DNA from: Glossina fuscipes | Taxonomy: Eukaryota > Arthropoda > Insecta > Diptera > Glossinidae | DNA: 64,000 nucleotides | NCBI RefSeq assembly: GCF_014805625.2 | Contig: NW_023998414.1 | Location: forward strand, 2,739,445-2,803,444 | Reading direction: 5' to 3' | Shown: piece after piece, positions 48,662 to 60,495 of the stretch | Position numbering within the stretch: position 1 is the first letter of the stretch | Layout: each line of letters opens with the position of its first letter | Translations under genes and position numbers: made by a program | The notes under the pieces: generated by a model | Database searches by the model: none | What the model saw: only the letters and a program-made list of their open reading frames with translations | What the model was told of the DNA's origin: nothing

Positions 48662-49588
48662 CAGGCGGTCCTCGTATAACATGATATAATATGTGCAGTT
48701 ATTATAGCACGATTGCGATCTAGCAGTGTTTCAAAGAAGCCAATATGTCTTCAGTTGTTTTTTCAATTGCTTTTAATAGCAGTTTCGACCGATTTCGCCA
48801 AATGGAGAAAGGGAATAGTTGTGATCGCAATTACAATTCTTTTCTACATATTTTTTGTAATTTTTTGTATTTTATCATTAAGTCGATTTTGATATTTTTA
48901 TGCGGATCGCCGACAAATGAGGATTATATTCATTTTGTCGATCGGTCAGCATCAAATTTGAAATTGACTAAAGCACGTCCCTCTATCTGTTTAATGTCTG
49001 TGGTAAACATTCTCTGCGTTCCTGTCTACCGTAAACTGTCTATTATAAATTCGTTTGCAGCATTAGGAGTTCCCTGCACGTCGGTTGACATTGAAATTGG
49101 GCCAAATCGTTCGAAGAGCACTCCCACAGTGCAAGATAATTTGATATCCTCTCTGCTCTCAAAAGTAAAAAAAAAAAAAAAAAANNNNNNNNNNNNNNNN
49201 NNNNNNNNNNNNNNNNNNNNNNNNNNNNNNNNNNNNNNNNNNNNNNNNNNNNNNNNNNNNNNNNNNNNNNNNNNNNNNNNNNNNCCAGAACGTTTACAGC
49301 ATCCAGAACGAAGCTTCATAGACCCAATAAGGCCAATGTAGTATTGATTAGTAACAATTCTGAATCATTCTAGACATGTTCGGTAAGTCCATCTGCCCAC
49401 CTGCCTTCTGATTGCTTTGTTAAACGAAATTTTGCAGCTTAAGACTTCATCTCGATATAACACGGTACACAGTGCCCTGATTTATGCTATATGTAAGTTT
49501 AAATTATATTATTCTCAATTTAAATAAATAAACGAACGATTTCGATATAGCACGGTACGGATTAATCGTGTTATACGGGGGAAATCTG
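48662..49588. mobile_element. Terminal-inverted-repeat element (non-autonomous, pogo/Tc1-like ends)
   Basis: The left end caggcggtcctcgtataaca (48662, preceded by TA) is matched in reverse complement by the right end tgttatacgggggaaatctg (49569-49588). About 28 bases pair imperfectly, sharing cgtataacayga. Subterminal copies of the motif lie at 49455-49480 and 49540-49560 (cgatataacacggtac). The interior holds family B-like sequence and the 100-N gap, and no transposase is visible. Confidence 0.55.
49185..49284. other. Assembly gap (100 N) after a poly-A tract
   Basis: One hundred N immediately after about 18 A. It lies within the terminal-inverted-repeat element at 48662-49588. Confidence 0.98.
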
Positions 49589-50036
49589 TGTACGAAAGCA
49601 TAAACAAGTGGTAATGGAACACCTCAAGGGATAGTAATATTTTACAAACGTTACTTACACATTCCGCGACGGACCCTATTAAGTAGATAAAATGATAATA
49701 TGAAGCCTTTTACAGTTGAATTTAGCATTTTGCATAGGTTCGAAACATTTTTCAAGAGATCAGAATTTACATAATTAATTATTTTAATTATTCATCATCC
49801 ATTCGTAGTCATGTGTACAAAATTATAAATTTCTTATACACTTATTTTTTTTTACTTATATTTTGAGCGAGCTTTACATTATTGAAAGGTAAAACGATTC
49901 CGCTATCGCTGTAAAATCTCTGGGATTTGTAATCGAAATGATTTCCGAAAATCTCTCTAGAAGGTCAATTTTACCCCATTTTTAAGAGTCCTGAGAAGAG
50001 CGAAGCAAACGATAATTGGGCGGAACGAAATGCAGA

Positions 50037-50471
50037 CTATATGATGAATGTATATAAACTTCCCATCCAAGCTTTCTTCATTTTCTCATATAGTATTGAA
50101 TTATTCCATATTATCTCAATAATGGAAGTCAAAGTTTTTTCTATTTCAACATCGATTCGCAGATGGAAATTTGCTCCAATCAATTTTCCACTGCTAATTC
50201 GTATAGTATCCGAATGATGATCTTTCTGAATTTTTCTCATCGAATTTATCAACGCCTCGTTGATCAGCGCGATTGCGCAGGATATTCTTGACATTGACAT
50301 TTTCAAAGTGGAACGGCGTAGACTTTTTCTAATTTTAATTACTTTTAGTAAAACATCTTCACCATGAACACCGCGAACGTGGCGATTTCTTTCGCAAACA
50401 TCGTCTATGGTCTTTGATTTTAACTTTCCAAATGCGCTATAATTATGTGTCGATAGGATTAGTATTGGCAA
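50037..50471 (-). other. Unassigned 144-codon open frame
   Basis: Among the longest uninterrupted frames outside the zinc-finger gene that are not low-complexity, ending MKKAWMGSLYTFII. It is Lys/Arg/Ile-rich with a predicted helical middle (RISCAIALINEALINSM). No motif recognised and no convincing acceptor upstream. It could be a decayed receptor or element fragment, or chance. Confidence 0.2.
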
Positions 50472-50589
50472 AGCTACTAGAGGGCACTAATTCAATGTAT
50501 TTAGGAAAATGCCACTAACTTTTTCCTTTACCTTACCTCGGTTATGAATACAATTATTGATCAAAGTTATACGTCCCAACCGAACATCC

Positions 50590-50590
<1 letters not shown>

Positions 50591-50625
<35 letters not shown>
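50591..50625. repeat. Poly-T tract
   Basis: About 35 T. Confidence 0.97.
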
Positions 50626-52227
50626 CTTTTAATCGAGCAAATCGCTTATGTGTATTCTTCTCATCTTCCTGAGAGGATACGAATTCCGAACCGGTAGGCC
50701 ATTTACGTAAGCATAGAAGCTATTCACATGCAAACACACAATAAGTCATCTGTTGGAAACTGATGTTAAAATGAGAAGAAGGGAACGCGGGGATAATTCT
50801 GCATTTCAGTTCACTAGTGATAGTTTCTTGCACGAGCTTTCCTGTATAAAGCCGAGCATCCCCATACTAAAAAATGAATCCACAAAACCTTTACGCATAT
50901 TACGATAGTTGCAATAGTTTTTCTTTTAATCGGCGACACGATTGCATAAGTTATTATCAGTAGAGCATTGTATTGGTTCAAAGTCACTCATAATACATTG
51001 CTTCTAGCTGTATGTGTCTAGCTATTAATGTTGGACTTTTATATATAAAAGACCGGAAAAGGACTGCTTCCCTGTTTGATGCGGGTCTATAGCCGCTCAT
51101 GATTAGAATATAATTCACCGATGTGGGCATAAGTTCCTAGAACGTTCTCGACTGCGTGCAATGAAGAGAGCTTAAATGCTCACAAGTGACGTAATGTGTC
51201 CCACTCACTCGACTCTCTTGAATATTAGCTTATTATACACTGCCTTGTAGCGATTAAGCTAAAAAAAAACGAAAAGGTCTAAAATAATTCTCTCCTCACA
51301 AAGCCCTAAAACTCTTGGATCAAAATCGATTTGTCCGCTAACCAGTCGGGCTGCTCGTTCACCCGCTTTCGTATTATTAATCGGCAATTTGTATTCCTTT
51401 AACCGCAATGGGCCGTCCTTAGAACAATCAATCCTTAGTGATTTTCCTTACGGTACACGAATAGATTGTATTTCCGCCTCCTTCTACTGTCTTTCGTAAC
51501 CAATATCGTGTTTCCACGTATACGTAGGGCATCTCGTACATTACGGTTTAATTTATATAATATAATATAGAAAATCAATGATGAGTACCATTGCGACGTT
51601 ACTAACACATACGCATAATTCATCTCAATGGCTTATACAATACCCTTTGGTAGCAAGACACCATTGGATCATGGGAGTGGATCATTAAATCTATCAAAAC
51701 TGTTTGTAAAATGTAAAGCTTTGCAACGCATCAAATTAATATATATATATATATATATCTTGATTCCTAGATTGTTTTGTAAATAATTGTTCTGTGTTCT
51801 TCGCTCATCTATTAAAACTGCGACCACGGCTGCGATCTGAAAGTTTGCTTAAAAAGAAATTTAGAAAGAAACTTTAACAGAAATCTTTTCTTTTTTTTTC
51901 CCCCCTTGTTGAGGATAAGCTGCATCGGTCCGTGTTGTCCAACCTGATTATTTTTCATCTCTATTGAAATCACATTTAAGAGATTAACACCTTGCCTTCT
52001 GGGCAATCATCAATTTTTTTTCAGCTTTACCAGATTAAAAAAAAATCACCGCTATCGGATCATGTAGGCGGAGTATGCATTACTTCGTCTCGCATCCTTC
52101 GTAGTTCAAATCAATCTACCAATAACGAGAAACAATAATGGAGCAAAGGTTGCATAGTAAATGTAATTAATGTGTGCGTGAAGTTGGGATGGATATCCAA
52201 AGGTTTTATAATTTTCGTTCTTTATGC

Positions 52228-52510
52228 CATATACCATTTGCGGTGCAAAGGTGTATTAAGTTTGTGCGGATGTATGCAACATCGACAAGAACTTGAGATA
52301 GACTCAATTTTTATTATATCAATCGATTCAGAATCACTTTCTGTATCGATTTAAGCTTGTCTGTCCATCCGTCCAACCGCCCGAGTGTTTGTCTTGCTTT
52401 CTTATATTCAATCTACAGGTCACAATTTTCGAGGTATTTTGATGAAATTTGGTATAAAGACGCGATCGAACCACTTTTTCGACCATTGTGAAAAGTCGTT
52501 ATGTGAATAA
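52228..52510 (+). repeat. Family A partial copy
   Basis: ataccatttgcggtgcaaag (52230), ttcagaatcactttctgtat (52327), gcttgtctgtccatccgtcc (52354), attttgatgaaatttggtat (52436), gatcgaacca (52465). Confidence 0.6.
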
Positions 52511-52812
52511 CTGCAATAAGCGAAATGATGTAGCGGATTTAATAGTGGGCAGTGTCTATTAGTATAGTCTTTTCACTTCTTAAAAAAATTTATTTTTTCT
52601 TTTTTTCTAAAAAATAATGAAAAGATGAATCGACATTGATTGGGATAAGCTAATCTCTTCACATTTCTACGTGTCGTTGTTAAGTTTGATGACCCGCGAT
52701 TTATACCGAATAAGTGCTAAATGTTAAATGATTTTCTTATCTAATTAAATCTTACGCTACTTATGTGAGGATATTTTTCTGCATTAAATGCGATTCTGGT
52801 AAAAGCGACATC

Positions 52813-52835
52813 GATCTATCTACCTACCTACCTAC

Positions 52836-52883
<48 letters not shown>

Positions 52884-52900
52884 ATATCTATCTATTTAGT
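52813..52900. repeat. (CTAC)n/(CTAT)n microsatellite
   Basis: Four CTAC units followed by about 16 CTAT units with one interruption. Confidence 0.97.
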
Positions 52901-53654
52901 CTGATAAAGTCGGGAGATGACGGTTTGTTAATGCGCTTGATGATGAAGAAACTCGTCTTACTAGTTAGTAAGATTAAGACCGAGACCAAGACTGACCAGC
53001 AAGGCCGACCAGCATAAATATTTCAATTTAAGTAACCATTAGAATTATGACAAGTTATGCGTTACATACATGTACACGCATGCGCATACACATGGACACG
53101 CACTTACTATAATTCTTAGAATACAAAAACTTTCATCAAACCCCACTTGATTTAGATTTTAATTAGAAATTTATATTACATGCTACAAAACTATAAACAT
53201 ACTCATGAAAGCACGTAAGCATTTAAGCATATATATACACTCACATGATCGTGCATATGCGCATGCACAGACATTGGATATTGATGGAGAATCAATGAGT
53301 TAAAGAACATGTTAAGAATATTAAATAGATTGCGGCTCACAGTTCGTAATCATTGTACAAATTATAACTACAATCCGCAACACTTTGATTATTTAAAAAT
53401 TCTTGGAATGTTGCAGAGAAAGTTTTTAAAGTTTAAAATTTAAAATTTAACTTGAAAGAATTTATTTCTCTCTTTTCTTTTCATAAATAATTTCATTTAA
53501 ACGACGTCTTCTAATGTATGGCTTGTTAAGTTATTTCACTGTAACAAACGTTTATAATTATTATTAACGAACATGTACAAACAGATTGTTTTGCATGTTA
53601 GAACAAGTTGCTGCAACTACCATTATACACGCATATCAATTACAATTATAATGC

Positions 53655-53700
<46 letters not shown>

Positions 53701-54948
53701 CATATTTATTAATAATCTCTACCAGTAATTATTACTCTTCTTGCTTGTGTTCCCTTCTTCTCGTCATAAAAAAAAAAAAAACAAAAAACGTAGGGGCATG
53801 GATACGCATCAAAGACATTAAAGTATTTTTGATCACACATGGCGCATAACACGTAAACGATAATAGCCGGTCGCAGTCTGCTCATTAAAATCATGATTGA
53901 GATTTTTCAAGCTTCTTCGGGATTAGCGAATTATTTAATCGTCCTTCGTGAGTCGAACCCTGAACCATGAAGAAAATGTATCTTTAGCATAAAGATTCTT
54001 GGAAAAAACAAATGCGAGAATCTATCAGCCAACGTCTTGCTTATGCACGCAATGCAGACTACTGGATATCGATGTCTTTCTTAACATCCGGACTTAAGCA
54101 GGATCAAAATCACTATCGAATTCAGATGATTAATACGGTGTTGACCGATAAATAATCATTTTTAACCTAATATTTTATATATGCATACAGCAATAAATGC
54201 ATCGGTATCACAACAACAACGAATGAATTTCAAATTGCCATTGCTCTCGAGGTGAAAAGCTAGCGCACACAGTTTAGCGAAGGACAGTTAATGCCTTTCC
54301 TTTTCCCAAAATTGCTATCTACAACTTGTTAATGTTCTTATGTTAAGTCAAAGAAAATGATCGAAAAAGTCGAATCAAAGAATCGTTTACACATAACTGT
54401 ATATATATGATTCTTAAGCTTTGTGATAGCGGAGTCAAAAATGCTGCCCCTTTGTATCTTATCAGAAATTTTATAAAAAGTTATGCGTCATAGGTCAATG
54501 GTTTACGGTAATTAAATGTCGACTACAATTTTGATTTGATCAGTATTTGTATTTGTATTACACCAGACTCGACCGAGAATAAGAATAAGAATCTTCATCG
54601 TAAAGATGAACATTTGAAATCGACACTTTTGTCTCTGACGTCATTGTCAGAGTGACTAAGTTCAACGAAGCGAAACAGCGAAATGCATTGAAAATACATT
54701 CGTCTCCTTGCGAGTCCCGACAAATACAACTTTTTGAAAATGTTGTCGTAAATCTCAAGTTTTCATTTGTTATTTGTAATCGTTGATGCTCGAAGGAGTG
54801 AACCACACTTGCAGCGAAGAAGGACGGCATGAATTGAGCTCAAACGTAAACCGCAATAATGTAAAGTTTACAGAGAGGAAAACGTATCATTTTCCTAATT
54901 TCTTCCTCACTGACCGGTATTTCTCTTAATAAAGCGCAATAGATTATT

Positions 54949-54951
<3 letters not shown>

Positions 54952-54987
<36 letters not shown>
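54952..54987. repeat. Poly-A tract
   Basis: Thirty-six A. Confidence 0.97.
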
Positions 54988-54988
<1 letters not shown>

Positions 54989-55574
54989 CGAAATAATTTC
55001 GTTGCAAGAACAATAAAGAGAAATCATTAAAGAATAAAATGCTTACTCTTGCAAAGCATGTTACGTTAAACGTGCTATATTCGCAGTTGGGCAGGCATTA
55101 AAAGATTCGATCTCAGCTGAATATGAAAATGTTCCTCTTGCATCTCTTTGAATATTCTCGACTATCATACCAATCCGTTATATTATTTCTTCACATTCTC
55201 CTCATTCCATGCTTATCTGCCGCAAAAATGCTGTTGTGGTACATGATCTTAAACATGTTTATAGCCGATAGTTATGCATGCGTGTTCATCACATATCTAT
55301 GCATATATAATATATATGTGTATACTTGGAAGAGAAAAAAATATAAAATATAGAAATAAATAAACAAAAGAGCCGTTAAACTTACAACAACATTATCAAT
55401 TACAATAGAATGAACATGTAAGGCTTTGTGGTTTCCTTAAATGTTGATGACGACGACGACGTCGTTGTACGGCGACGTCAGTTTTCATTTTGTGTTTAGA
55501 AACAAAAAGACTGTTAAACCATGAAAATTATGGTCTCGATATTTTGTAAATCATAATATGATAAAACGAGTAAT

Positions 55575-56400
55575 ATCATTACAATCGGTCAAAGCCGACT
55601 ATTAGACACCCTACATGACTACGCTTAATAAATATCAATGTACATATCAAATATTTTACTAATTTCCACTTGCTTCCATCATAAAAAATTATTAGTCAGA
55701 CCTTATCGCCACAGAAGTGTTTACTTTTCATGAGGGCCCCTTTATATGGTTGGACCTAAGTAAAACACTTACTTGATCCAAATTTTATATCAAATTATTC
55801 TTACGAATCAATTTTCATCATAGAAAATTGGATAATGGATAAGACTTATTTTTCGGGATCGAGAAAATAGACCTATAGACATGCCTACGTTGTCCAAATT
55901 CGATGAGAATGTTGTTTATGTCAAGTTATTATTGCGCGCGAATTTTCATGAACAAATATCGATTATTATCGATTATTATTAGCACTTTTAGGTGCCTAAA
56001 AAAATTGCTTGATCTGATCTTAATTTTTCATATCAATTTCGAATGCCAAAATATTAATACTCAGCGATTTTTGTCCCGAAGTTTTGAAAATTAGAATAAT
56101 TTTTCATATAACAGCTACCGCAAATAAGGCTTTACATGAGGTGTGATCGAACCATTCTCAATATCGTATGTGCTTAGGGTTAAGCACGTTAGTAGTTAGG
56201 CTAAAATTTTATTAAAATATCTCAAAAATTGCAGCTTGCAGATTGAATATATGAAAAGAAGATAGACAGGCAGACAGGCGGACAGAGAGACAGACAGGCA
56301 AGCTTACATCGGTATAATAAAAGATGGGTCTATCTCATCTCCTTCTAGGTGTTACACACTTCCGCACAAACTTAACACACTCGGGACGGCAAATTGTGTA
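55575..56400 (-). repeat. Family A near full-length copy
   Basis: Starts tcggtcaaagccgactatta (55585). It includes gatcgaaccattctcaatat (56146), the gacaggcagacaggcggacag run (56265) and aagcttacatcggtataata (56300), and ends aggtgttacacacttccgca (56347). Confidence 0.6.
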
Positions 56401-57069
56401 GGCCATAGTGAAAAAAAAAAAAAAATGAAAGAAAAAAAGACACGATATCACATCTAAACGAATAGACAAAAAGTATGTTGATACGGTCATACTTTTGAAG
56501 ACGTATCGAAACGTACAAAGAATGCAGAGCATTCCACCAATAAGTCATTATTTCAAGTGTTTGTATAATAGGATTTTCGAAAATTCTCTCTGTGAACAGA
56601 AGAAATCTTACAGAATTGAAACAGTAAGAGCTGTTTTTCCTTTCCTTCCTTCCTTCCTTTTACTCTGATAAGTTCAACAGAAGCATCTTAATAGAGAACT
56701 CGTTATTTAGTTAAGGACATCTAAACTCTTCGATATAAATTTGTAAATACATTTTTTATTTTTTTAAAATATATATTCAATTTTATATCATGGAAAAAAA
56801 ACTGTGTTTGCAAGTGGAACGGAATGTACTTTGACTTTAAAAAAGAACTTATGAGGTATTGGTGTGAAGAAGAGAAGAAACCATGGAGATACTGAAGAAA
56901 CAAACAGAATCAGAAACATCTGTACGTTCTATTTTCAATATTTTTTCAGTTGACTTATCTATATAGAAATGAGTAAAAACACTATTATAGCACACGATCT
57001 ATCATTGCATACAGGTACAGTTAACCCTCCGAAGTTATAAATTGTTATACGGTATCATTAAGAATTTTT

Positions 57070-57330
57070 CAAAATGAGGCATTATTTGAGAAATGATCGA
57101 GAAAGCGATCCAATTCGAATCATTTTCAATAGAATGCGTTCTTGCGTCAGAGCATATGTCAATGTATCAAATATTATCAAAATATTTTCAAAAATTGCAG
57201 CCTCTAAGATGAACACAAGAAAAAGACGAATGGGCGAACAGACAAACTGCTTCTGAATCGAGCGCTATAATAAAAAAAAAACGGTGGGTCTAATATATCC
57301 CTTTGCCGCGAGTGGCTGTAGGGCGTAATG
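57070..57330 (-). repeat. Family A partial copy
   Basis: aggcattatttgag, gatccaattcgaatcatttt, atcaaaatattttcaaaaat, gacgaatgggcgaacagac and ctgaatcgagcgctataata occur in the same order as at 55575-56400. Confidence 0.55.
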
Positions 57331-60300
57331 ACCTAATCATTGAATTTTTAATAAAACATTTAAGTGAAACATTAACTGTTACACACATACGCATTAACGA
57401 AAGCCTGCTAAACTAGAACAGGTGCAAACAAGGAAAACTCAAATCTGGAAAGAAAAAAACTCAGTGACTCTACGACACTACGTGGTCAATAATAGAAGCA
57501 ATCGTCCTAATTGATCCAATAAAATAGAGTATTGAAATTTCATTTGTTTTTTTTTTTTTTTATTTTTGAATTTTATTCAAGGATTCAGTCATCACCGGTC
57601 GACCGAATGTAATTTTCTTACTTGTTTACTATTCTTTTTGTTTTTTTATATTTCCGCTAAATTAAGCGCCCTCTATTATCGAAACTGTTAAATAATAATA
57701 AATATTTCACAGTTCGGCTGTTACTGTCAGAATTACAGTTTTAACATTAACAGAAACCTTAACAGCGATCATTTAATATTTACTACTTCTCTCTCTCTCT
57801 CCCTCTCTCTATCTGTCTCCCTTGAATTACGGATCGAAAGCTTGTTGTATGGTATAGTAATTCTACTTCGGTTTAAATATTTTCGTTCGTCAATTACCGG
57901 TCTCTTCATTTTTAATACCAAAAAAATGGTGTAGAGAGAGAGAGAGAAAGAGAGAGAAATAGCGAAAATGAAAATTAATATCAAAGAGATATAAGTTCTC
58001 TCCTATTTTTATTTCACAATTTAACAACATATATATTTATATACATATACAAATTCGCATCTATCGAAACTATTAGTCATTCAAGTTAGTGACGGTTTTT
58101 TTTTTTCTTTCTAATAACGTTTTGCGTAAATATGGCTTTAATTAATTATATGTTATTAACTGGTTTTGAAACCTCCTCTTCTAGGTCTCTATATGAATGT
58201 ATATGTACATACACTAAGATACACGTTATTGCGTGTTTTATTGTTATTTATTGACTGAAAATTATTATACCTACTAATGCAAAGGTATTATAAGTTTTTT
58301 ATCCAAGTTTTCACAAAGCATACACATACATACATATATGTATGTTTTTGTTTTTGTTTTTTTTCTGATTAGCATGGACTAACGAAATGAATTCAGCGAC
58401 ATGGATTTCTGATTGAGTCTATCTGCCAAAAATTCGGATAACTTCGGATAAATTGTGAATTCATATTTACCTCTCACCTTTCCTTCGCTTCATTGATTTG
58501 TTGATTGATATGGATTGTTATGATTAGCGAAAATTTAAAAGTTTTATATTTACCTCATAAGCATTAGGACTACGACTGTTAGATCATTGTTGAGAGTACA
58601 TTATTAGATATTTGTGTTCGTCCGTCCGTCCGTCTGTACGTTTTGTTAAAATCATATTATTTCGAGTACAACTTTGAAGACTATCATAAATTCGATCGCA
58701 TAAAATTAATAGAAAATTGATCGATTTTGCTTCTTTTTTTTTATGCATAATGACCTTAACAGTTTGCTCATATTGTTGAGCTTAATTCCGCTGTAAGTTT
58801 GTAAATAGTTTAAGTCAATCCAAGAGCTCGCTCATATTTATCAAAAATCCATATATAAATAAAATGAATTATATTTGTTTCTTCTTCTTCTTCTTCTTCC
58901 TTTTTTTAGTTATAAGAGTTGCTGCTAATTCGCTGTTTAGAGTATTTATTTATTACCATCTCCAAGGTATAACAGTTTTTAATAGATTTTGTAACAATAT
59001 TCGATCAGTCGGTTCTTCGGTTATTTTCGGTTTATTTTCCAATCTATAAGACAATTAACATATATACATATATATATATTTATATATATATATATATATG
59101 GAGCGGATGCATACGCTATCAAAGCATGTTACGTTTATACTAAAGTGTTCATAAGAGAGTAACCGAATAATAGGTATTCATCGATTCGTTCTAAGCTGCG
59201 TATCATTTTTGTTGATTTTCTTGTTTGTTTTTTTTTTTTTTTTTATGTACGGTTTTATAACTAGTATGAGACCTTCCTCACGAGAGCCAGTTTTTATTTT
59301 TGAATACTTTAAAGGTCCACAACAAAGTTATATATGTATGAGAGTTTGTTTGTATGTATGCGAGGCATGCAATGCATAGTCAGCACTGAGTTTAATTTTA
59401 GTTCATTTATACGTTTTGTTTAAAGTTGTTGGTTAACGGCGTGTTGACTGACGATTTTTTTTTTTTTTTTTGTTTTGCTTTTATTAACGATCGGTTCGGT
59501 GTTACAACTCTCCTTTTCTTTTTCTTTTTTTCGTATATGTATAAAAATATATTTATGTGTGCATGCGTGTTTGTATGTGGTGTGCGTGTGCGCGATATAT
59601 ATTCATATATCGCTGTACAAGTGTGCATACGTTTTTTCTTGCGGTGTTGTTTTCTATATAAAAATTGAAATTTCATGAAATAATCTTAAGGAAATTTTAA
59701 ATAAATTACGGACAACGAGGTTTTATTCATTCAAGTACCATTAAAATGTCATTTTTATTAAAGGTTTCAATGCAATGCTTGCTTATGTGTGCTAATGCTG
59801 TCTGTTATGCATTTACTTTAATTAGTTAATTGATGCCTTTTGAGCGAAAGAGATAACGAAACTTAACGAGAAACGCATAAAATCACTGTGCAAGCAGCGA
59901 CTTCGACTTGGATTGAAAATATATATATACAAAAAAAAAAAGTATTATTAAAAAATTTCCTCTCTTAACTTTCAATTCGTTTAAACTAATGATGGATTTT
60001 TTTTTTTTTTTTTTAACTTCATGTCGAAACAAATTGTGAAATTTTTTTTTTTTGTTCTTTTTAATGAACTTCTCTACGAAGTTTAGTGAAATTTTTCATT
60101 ATTTTCTCTCTTACTCCTTTCTACTAAAAAAAAAAAAAAAAAAAAAACAAACAAACAAACAACCAAACCAAGCAATATAAAAAAAAAAAAGAAACCAGAT
60201 AAACATACATACACAAATGCAAAAGCATTTTCTATGTGTAACAATAAAGATAAATCAAATAACAGCAACAGTAGAAAATGAATAACAACAACAACAAGTT

Positions 60301-60352
60301 TATGAGAAATTCAACAGATGACATCCGTGCAAACATGTTTATCGCATTTATA

Positions 60353-60495
60353 GTGTATGTGTATGTTTGTGTGTGCGTGTGCACGCATGTATACGGATTC
60401 GTGTGTTTTCACAGCAGATTCTCTCTTTTCAAGTAATACACGCACACACACATGCACACACACACACACGTGCGCACACGCACACACATATACAA
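60353..60495. repeat. (TG)n and (CA)n tracts facing each other
   Basis: A GT-rich arm (60356-60395) and a CA-rich arm (60438-60492) separated by about 45 bases, an imperfect inverted repeat. Confidence 0.8.

Noticed and set aside
48745..49341. 198-codon plus-strand frame
   Set aside because: It reads through the 100-N gap and across family B repeat sequence, so the length is artificial.
53941..53975. B-box-like gggttcgactc on the minus strand (tRNA gene or SINE?)
   Set aside because: No A box at the right distance and no acceptor-stem pairing. A single B-box-like match is not enough.
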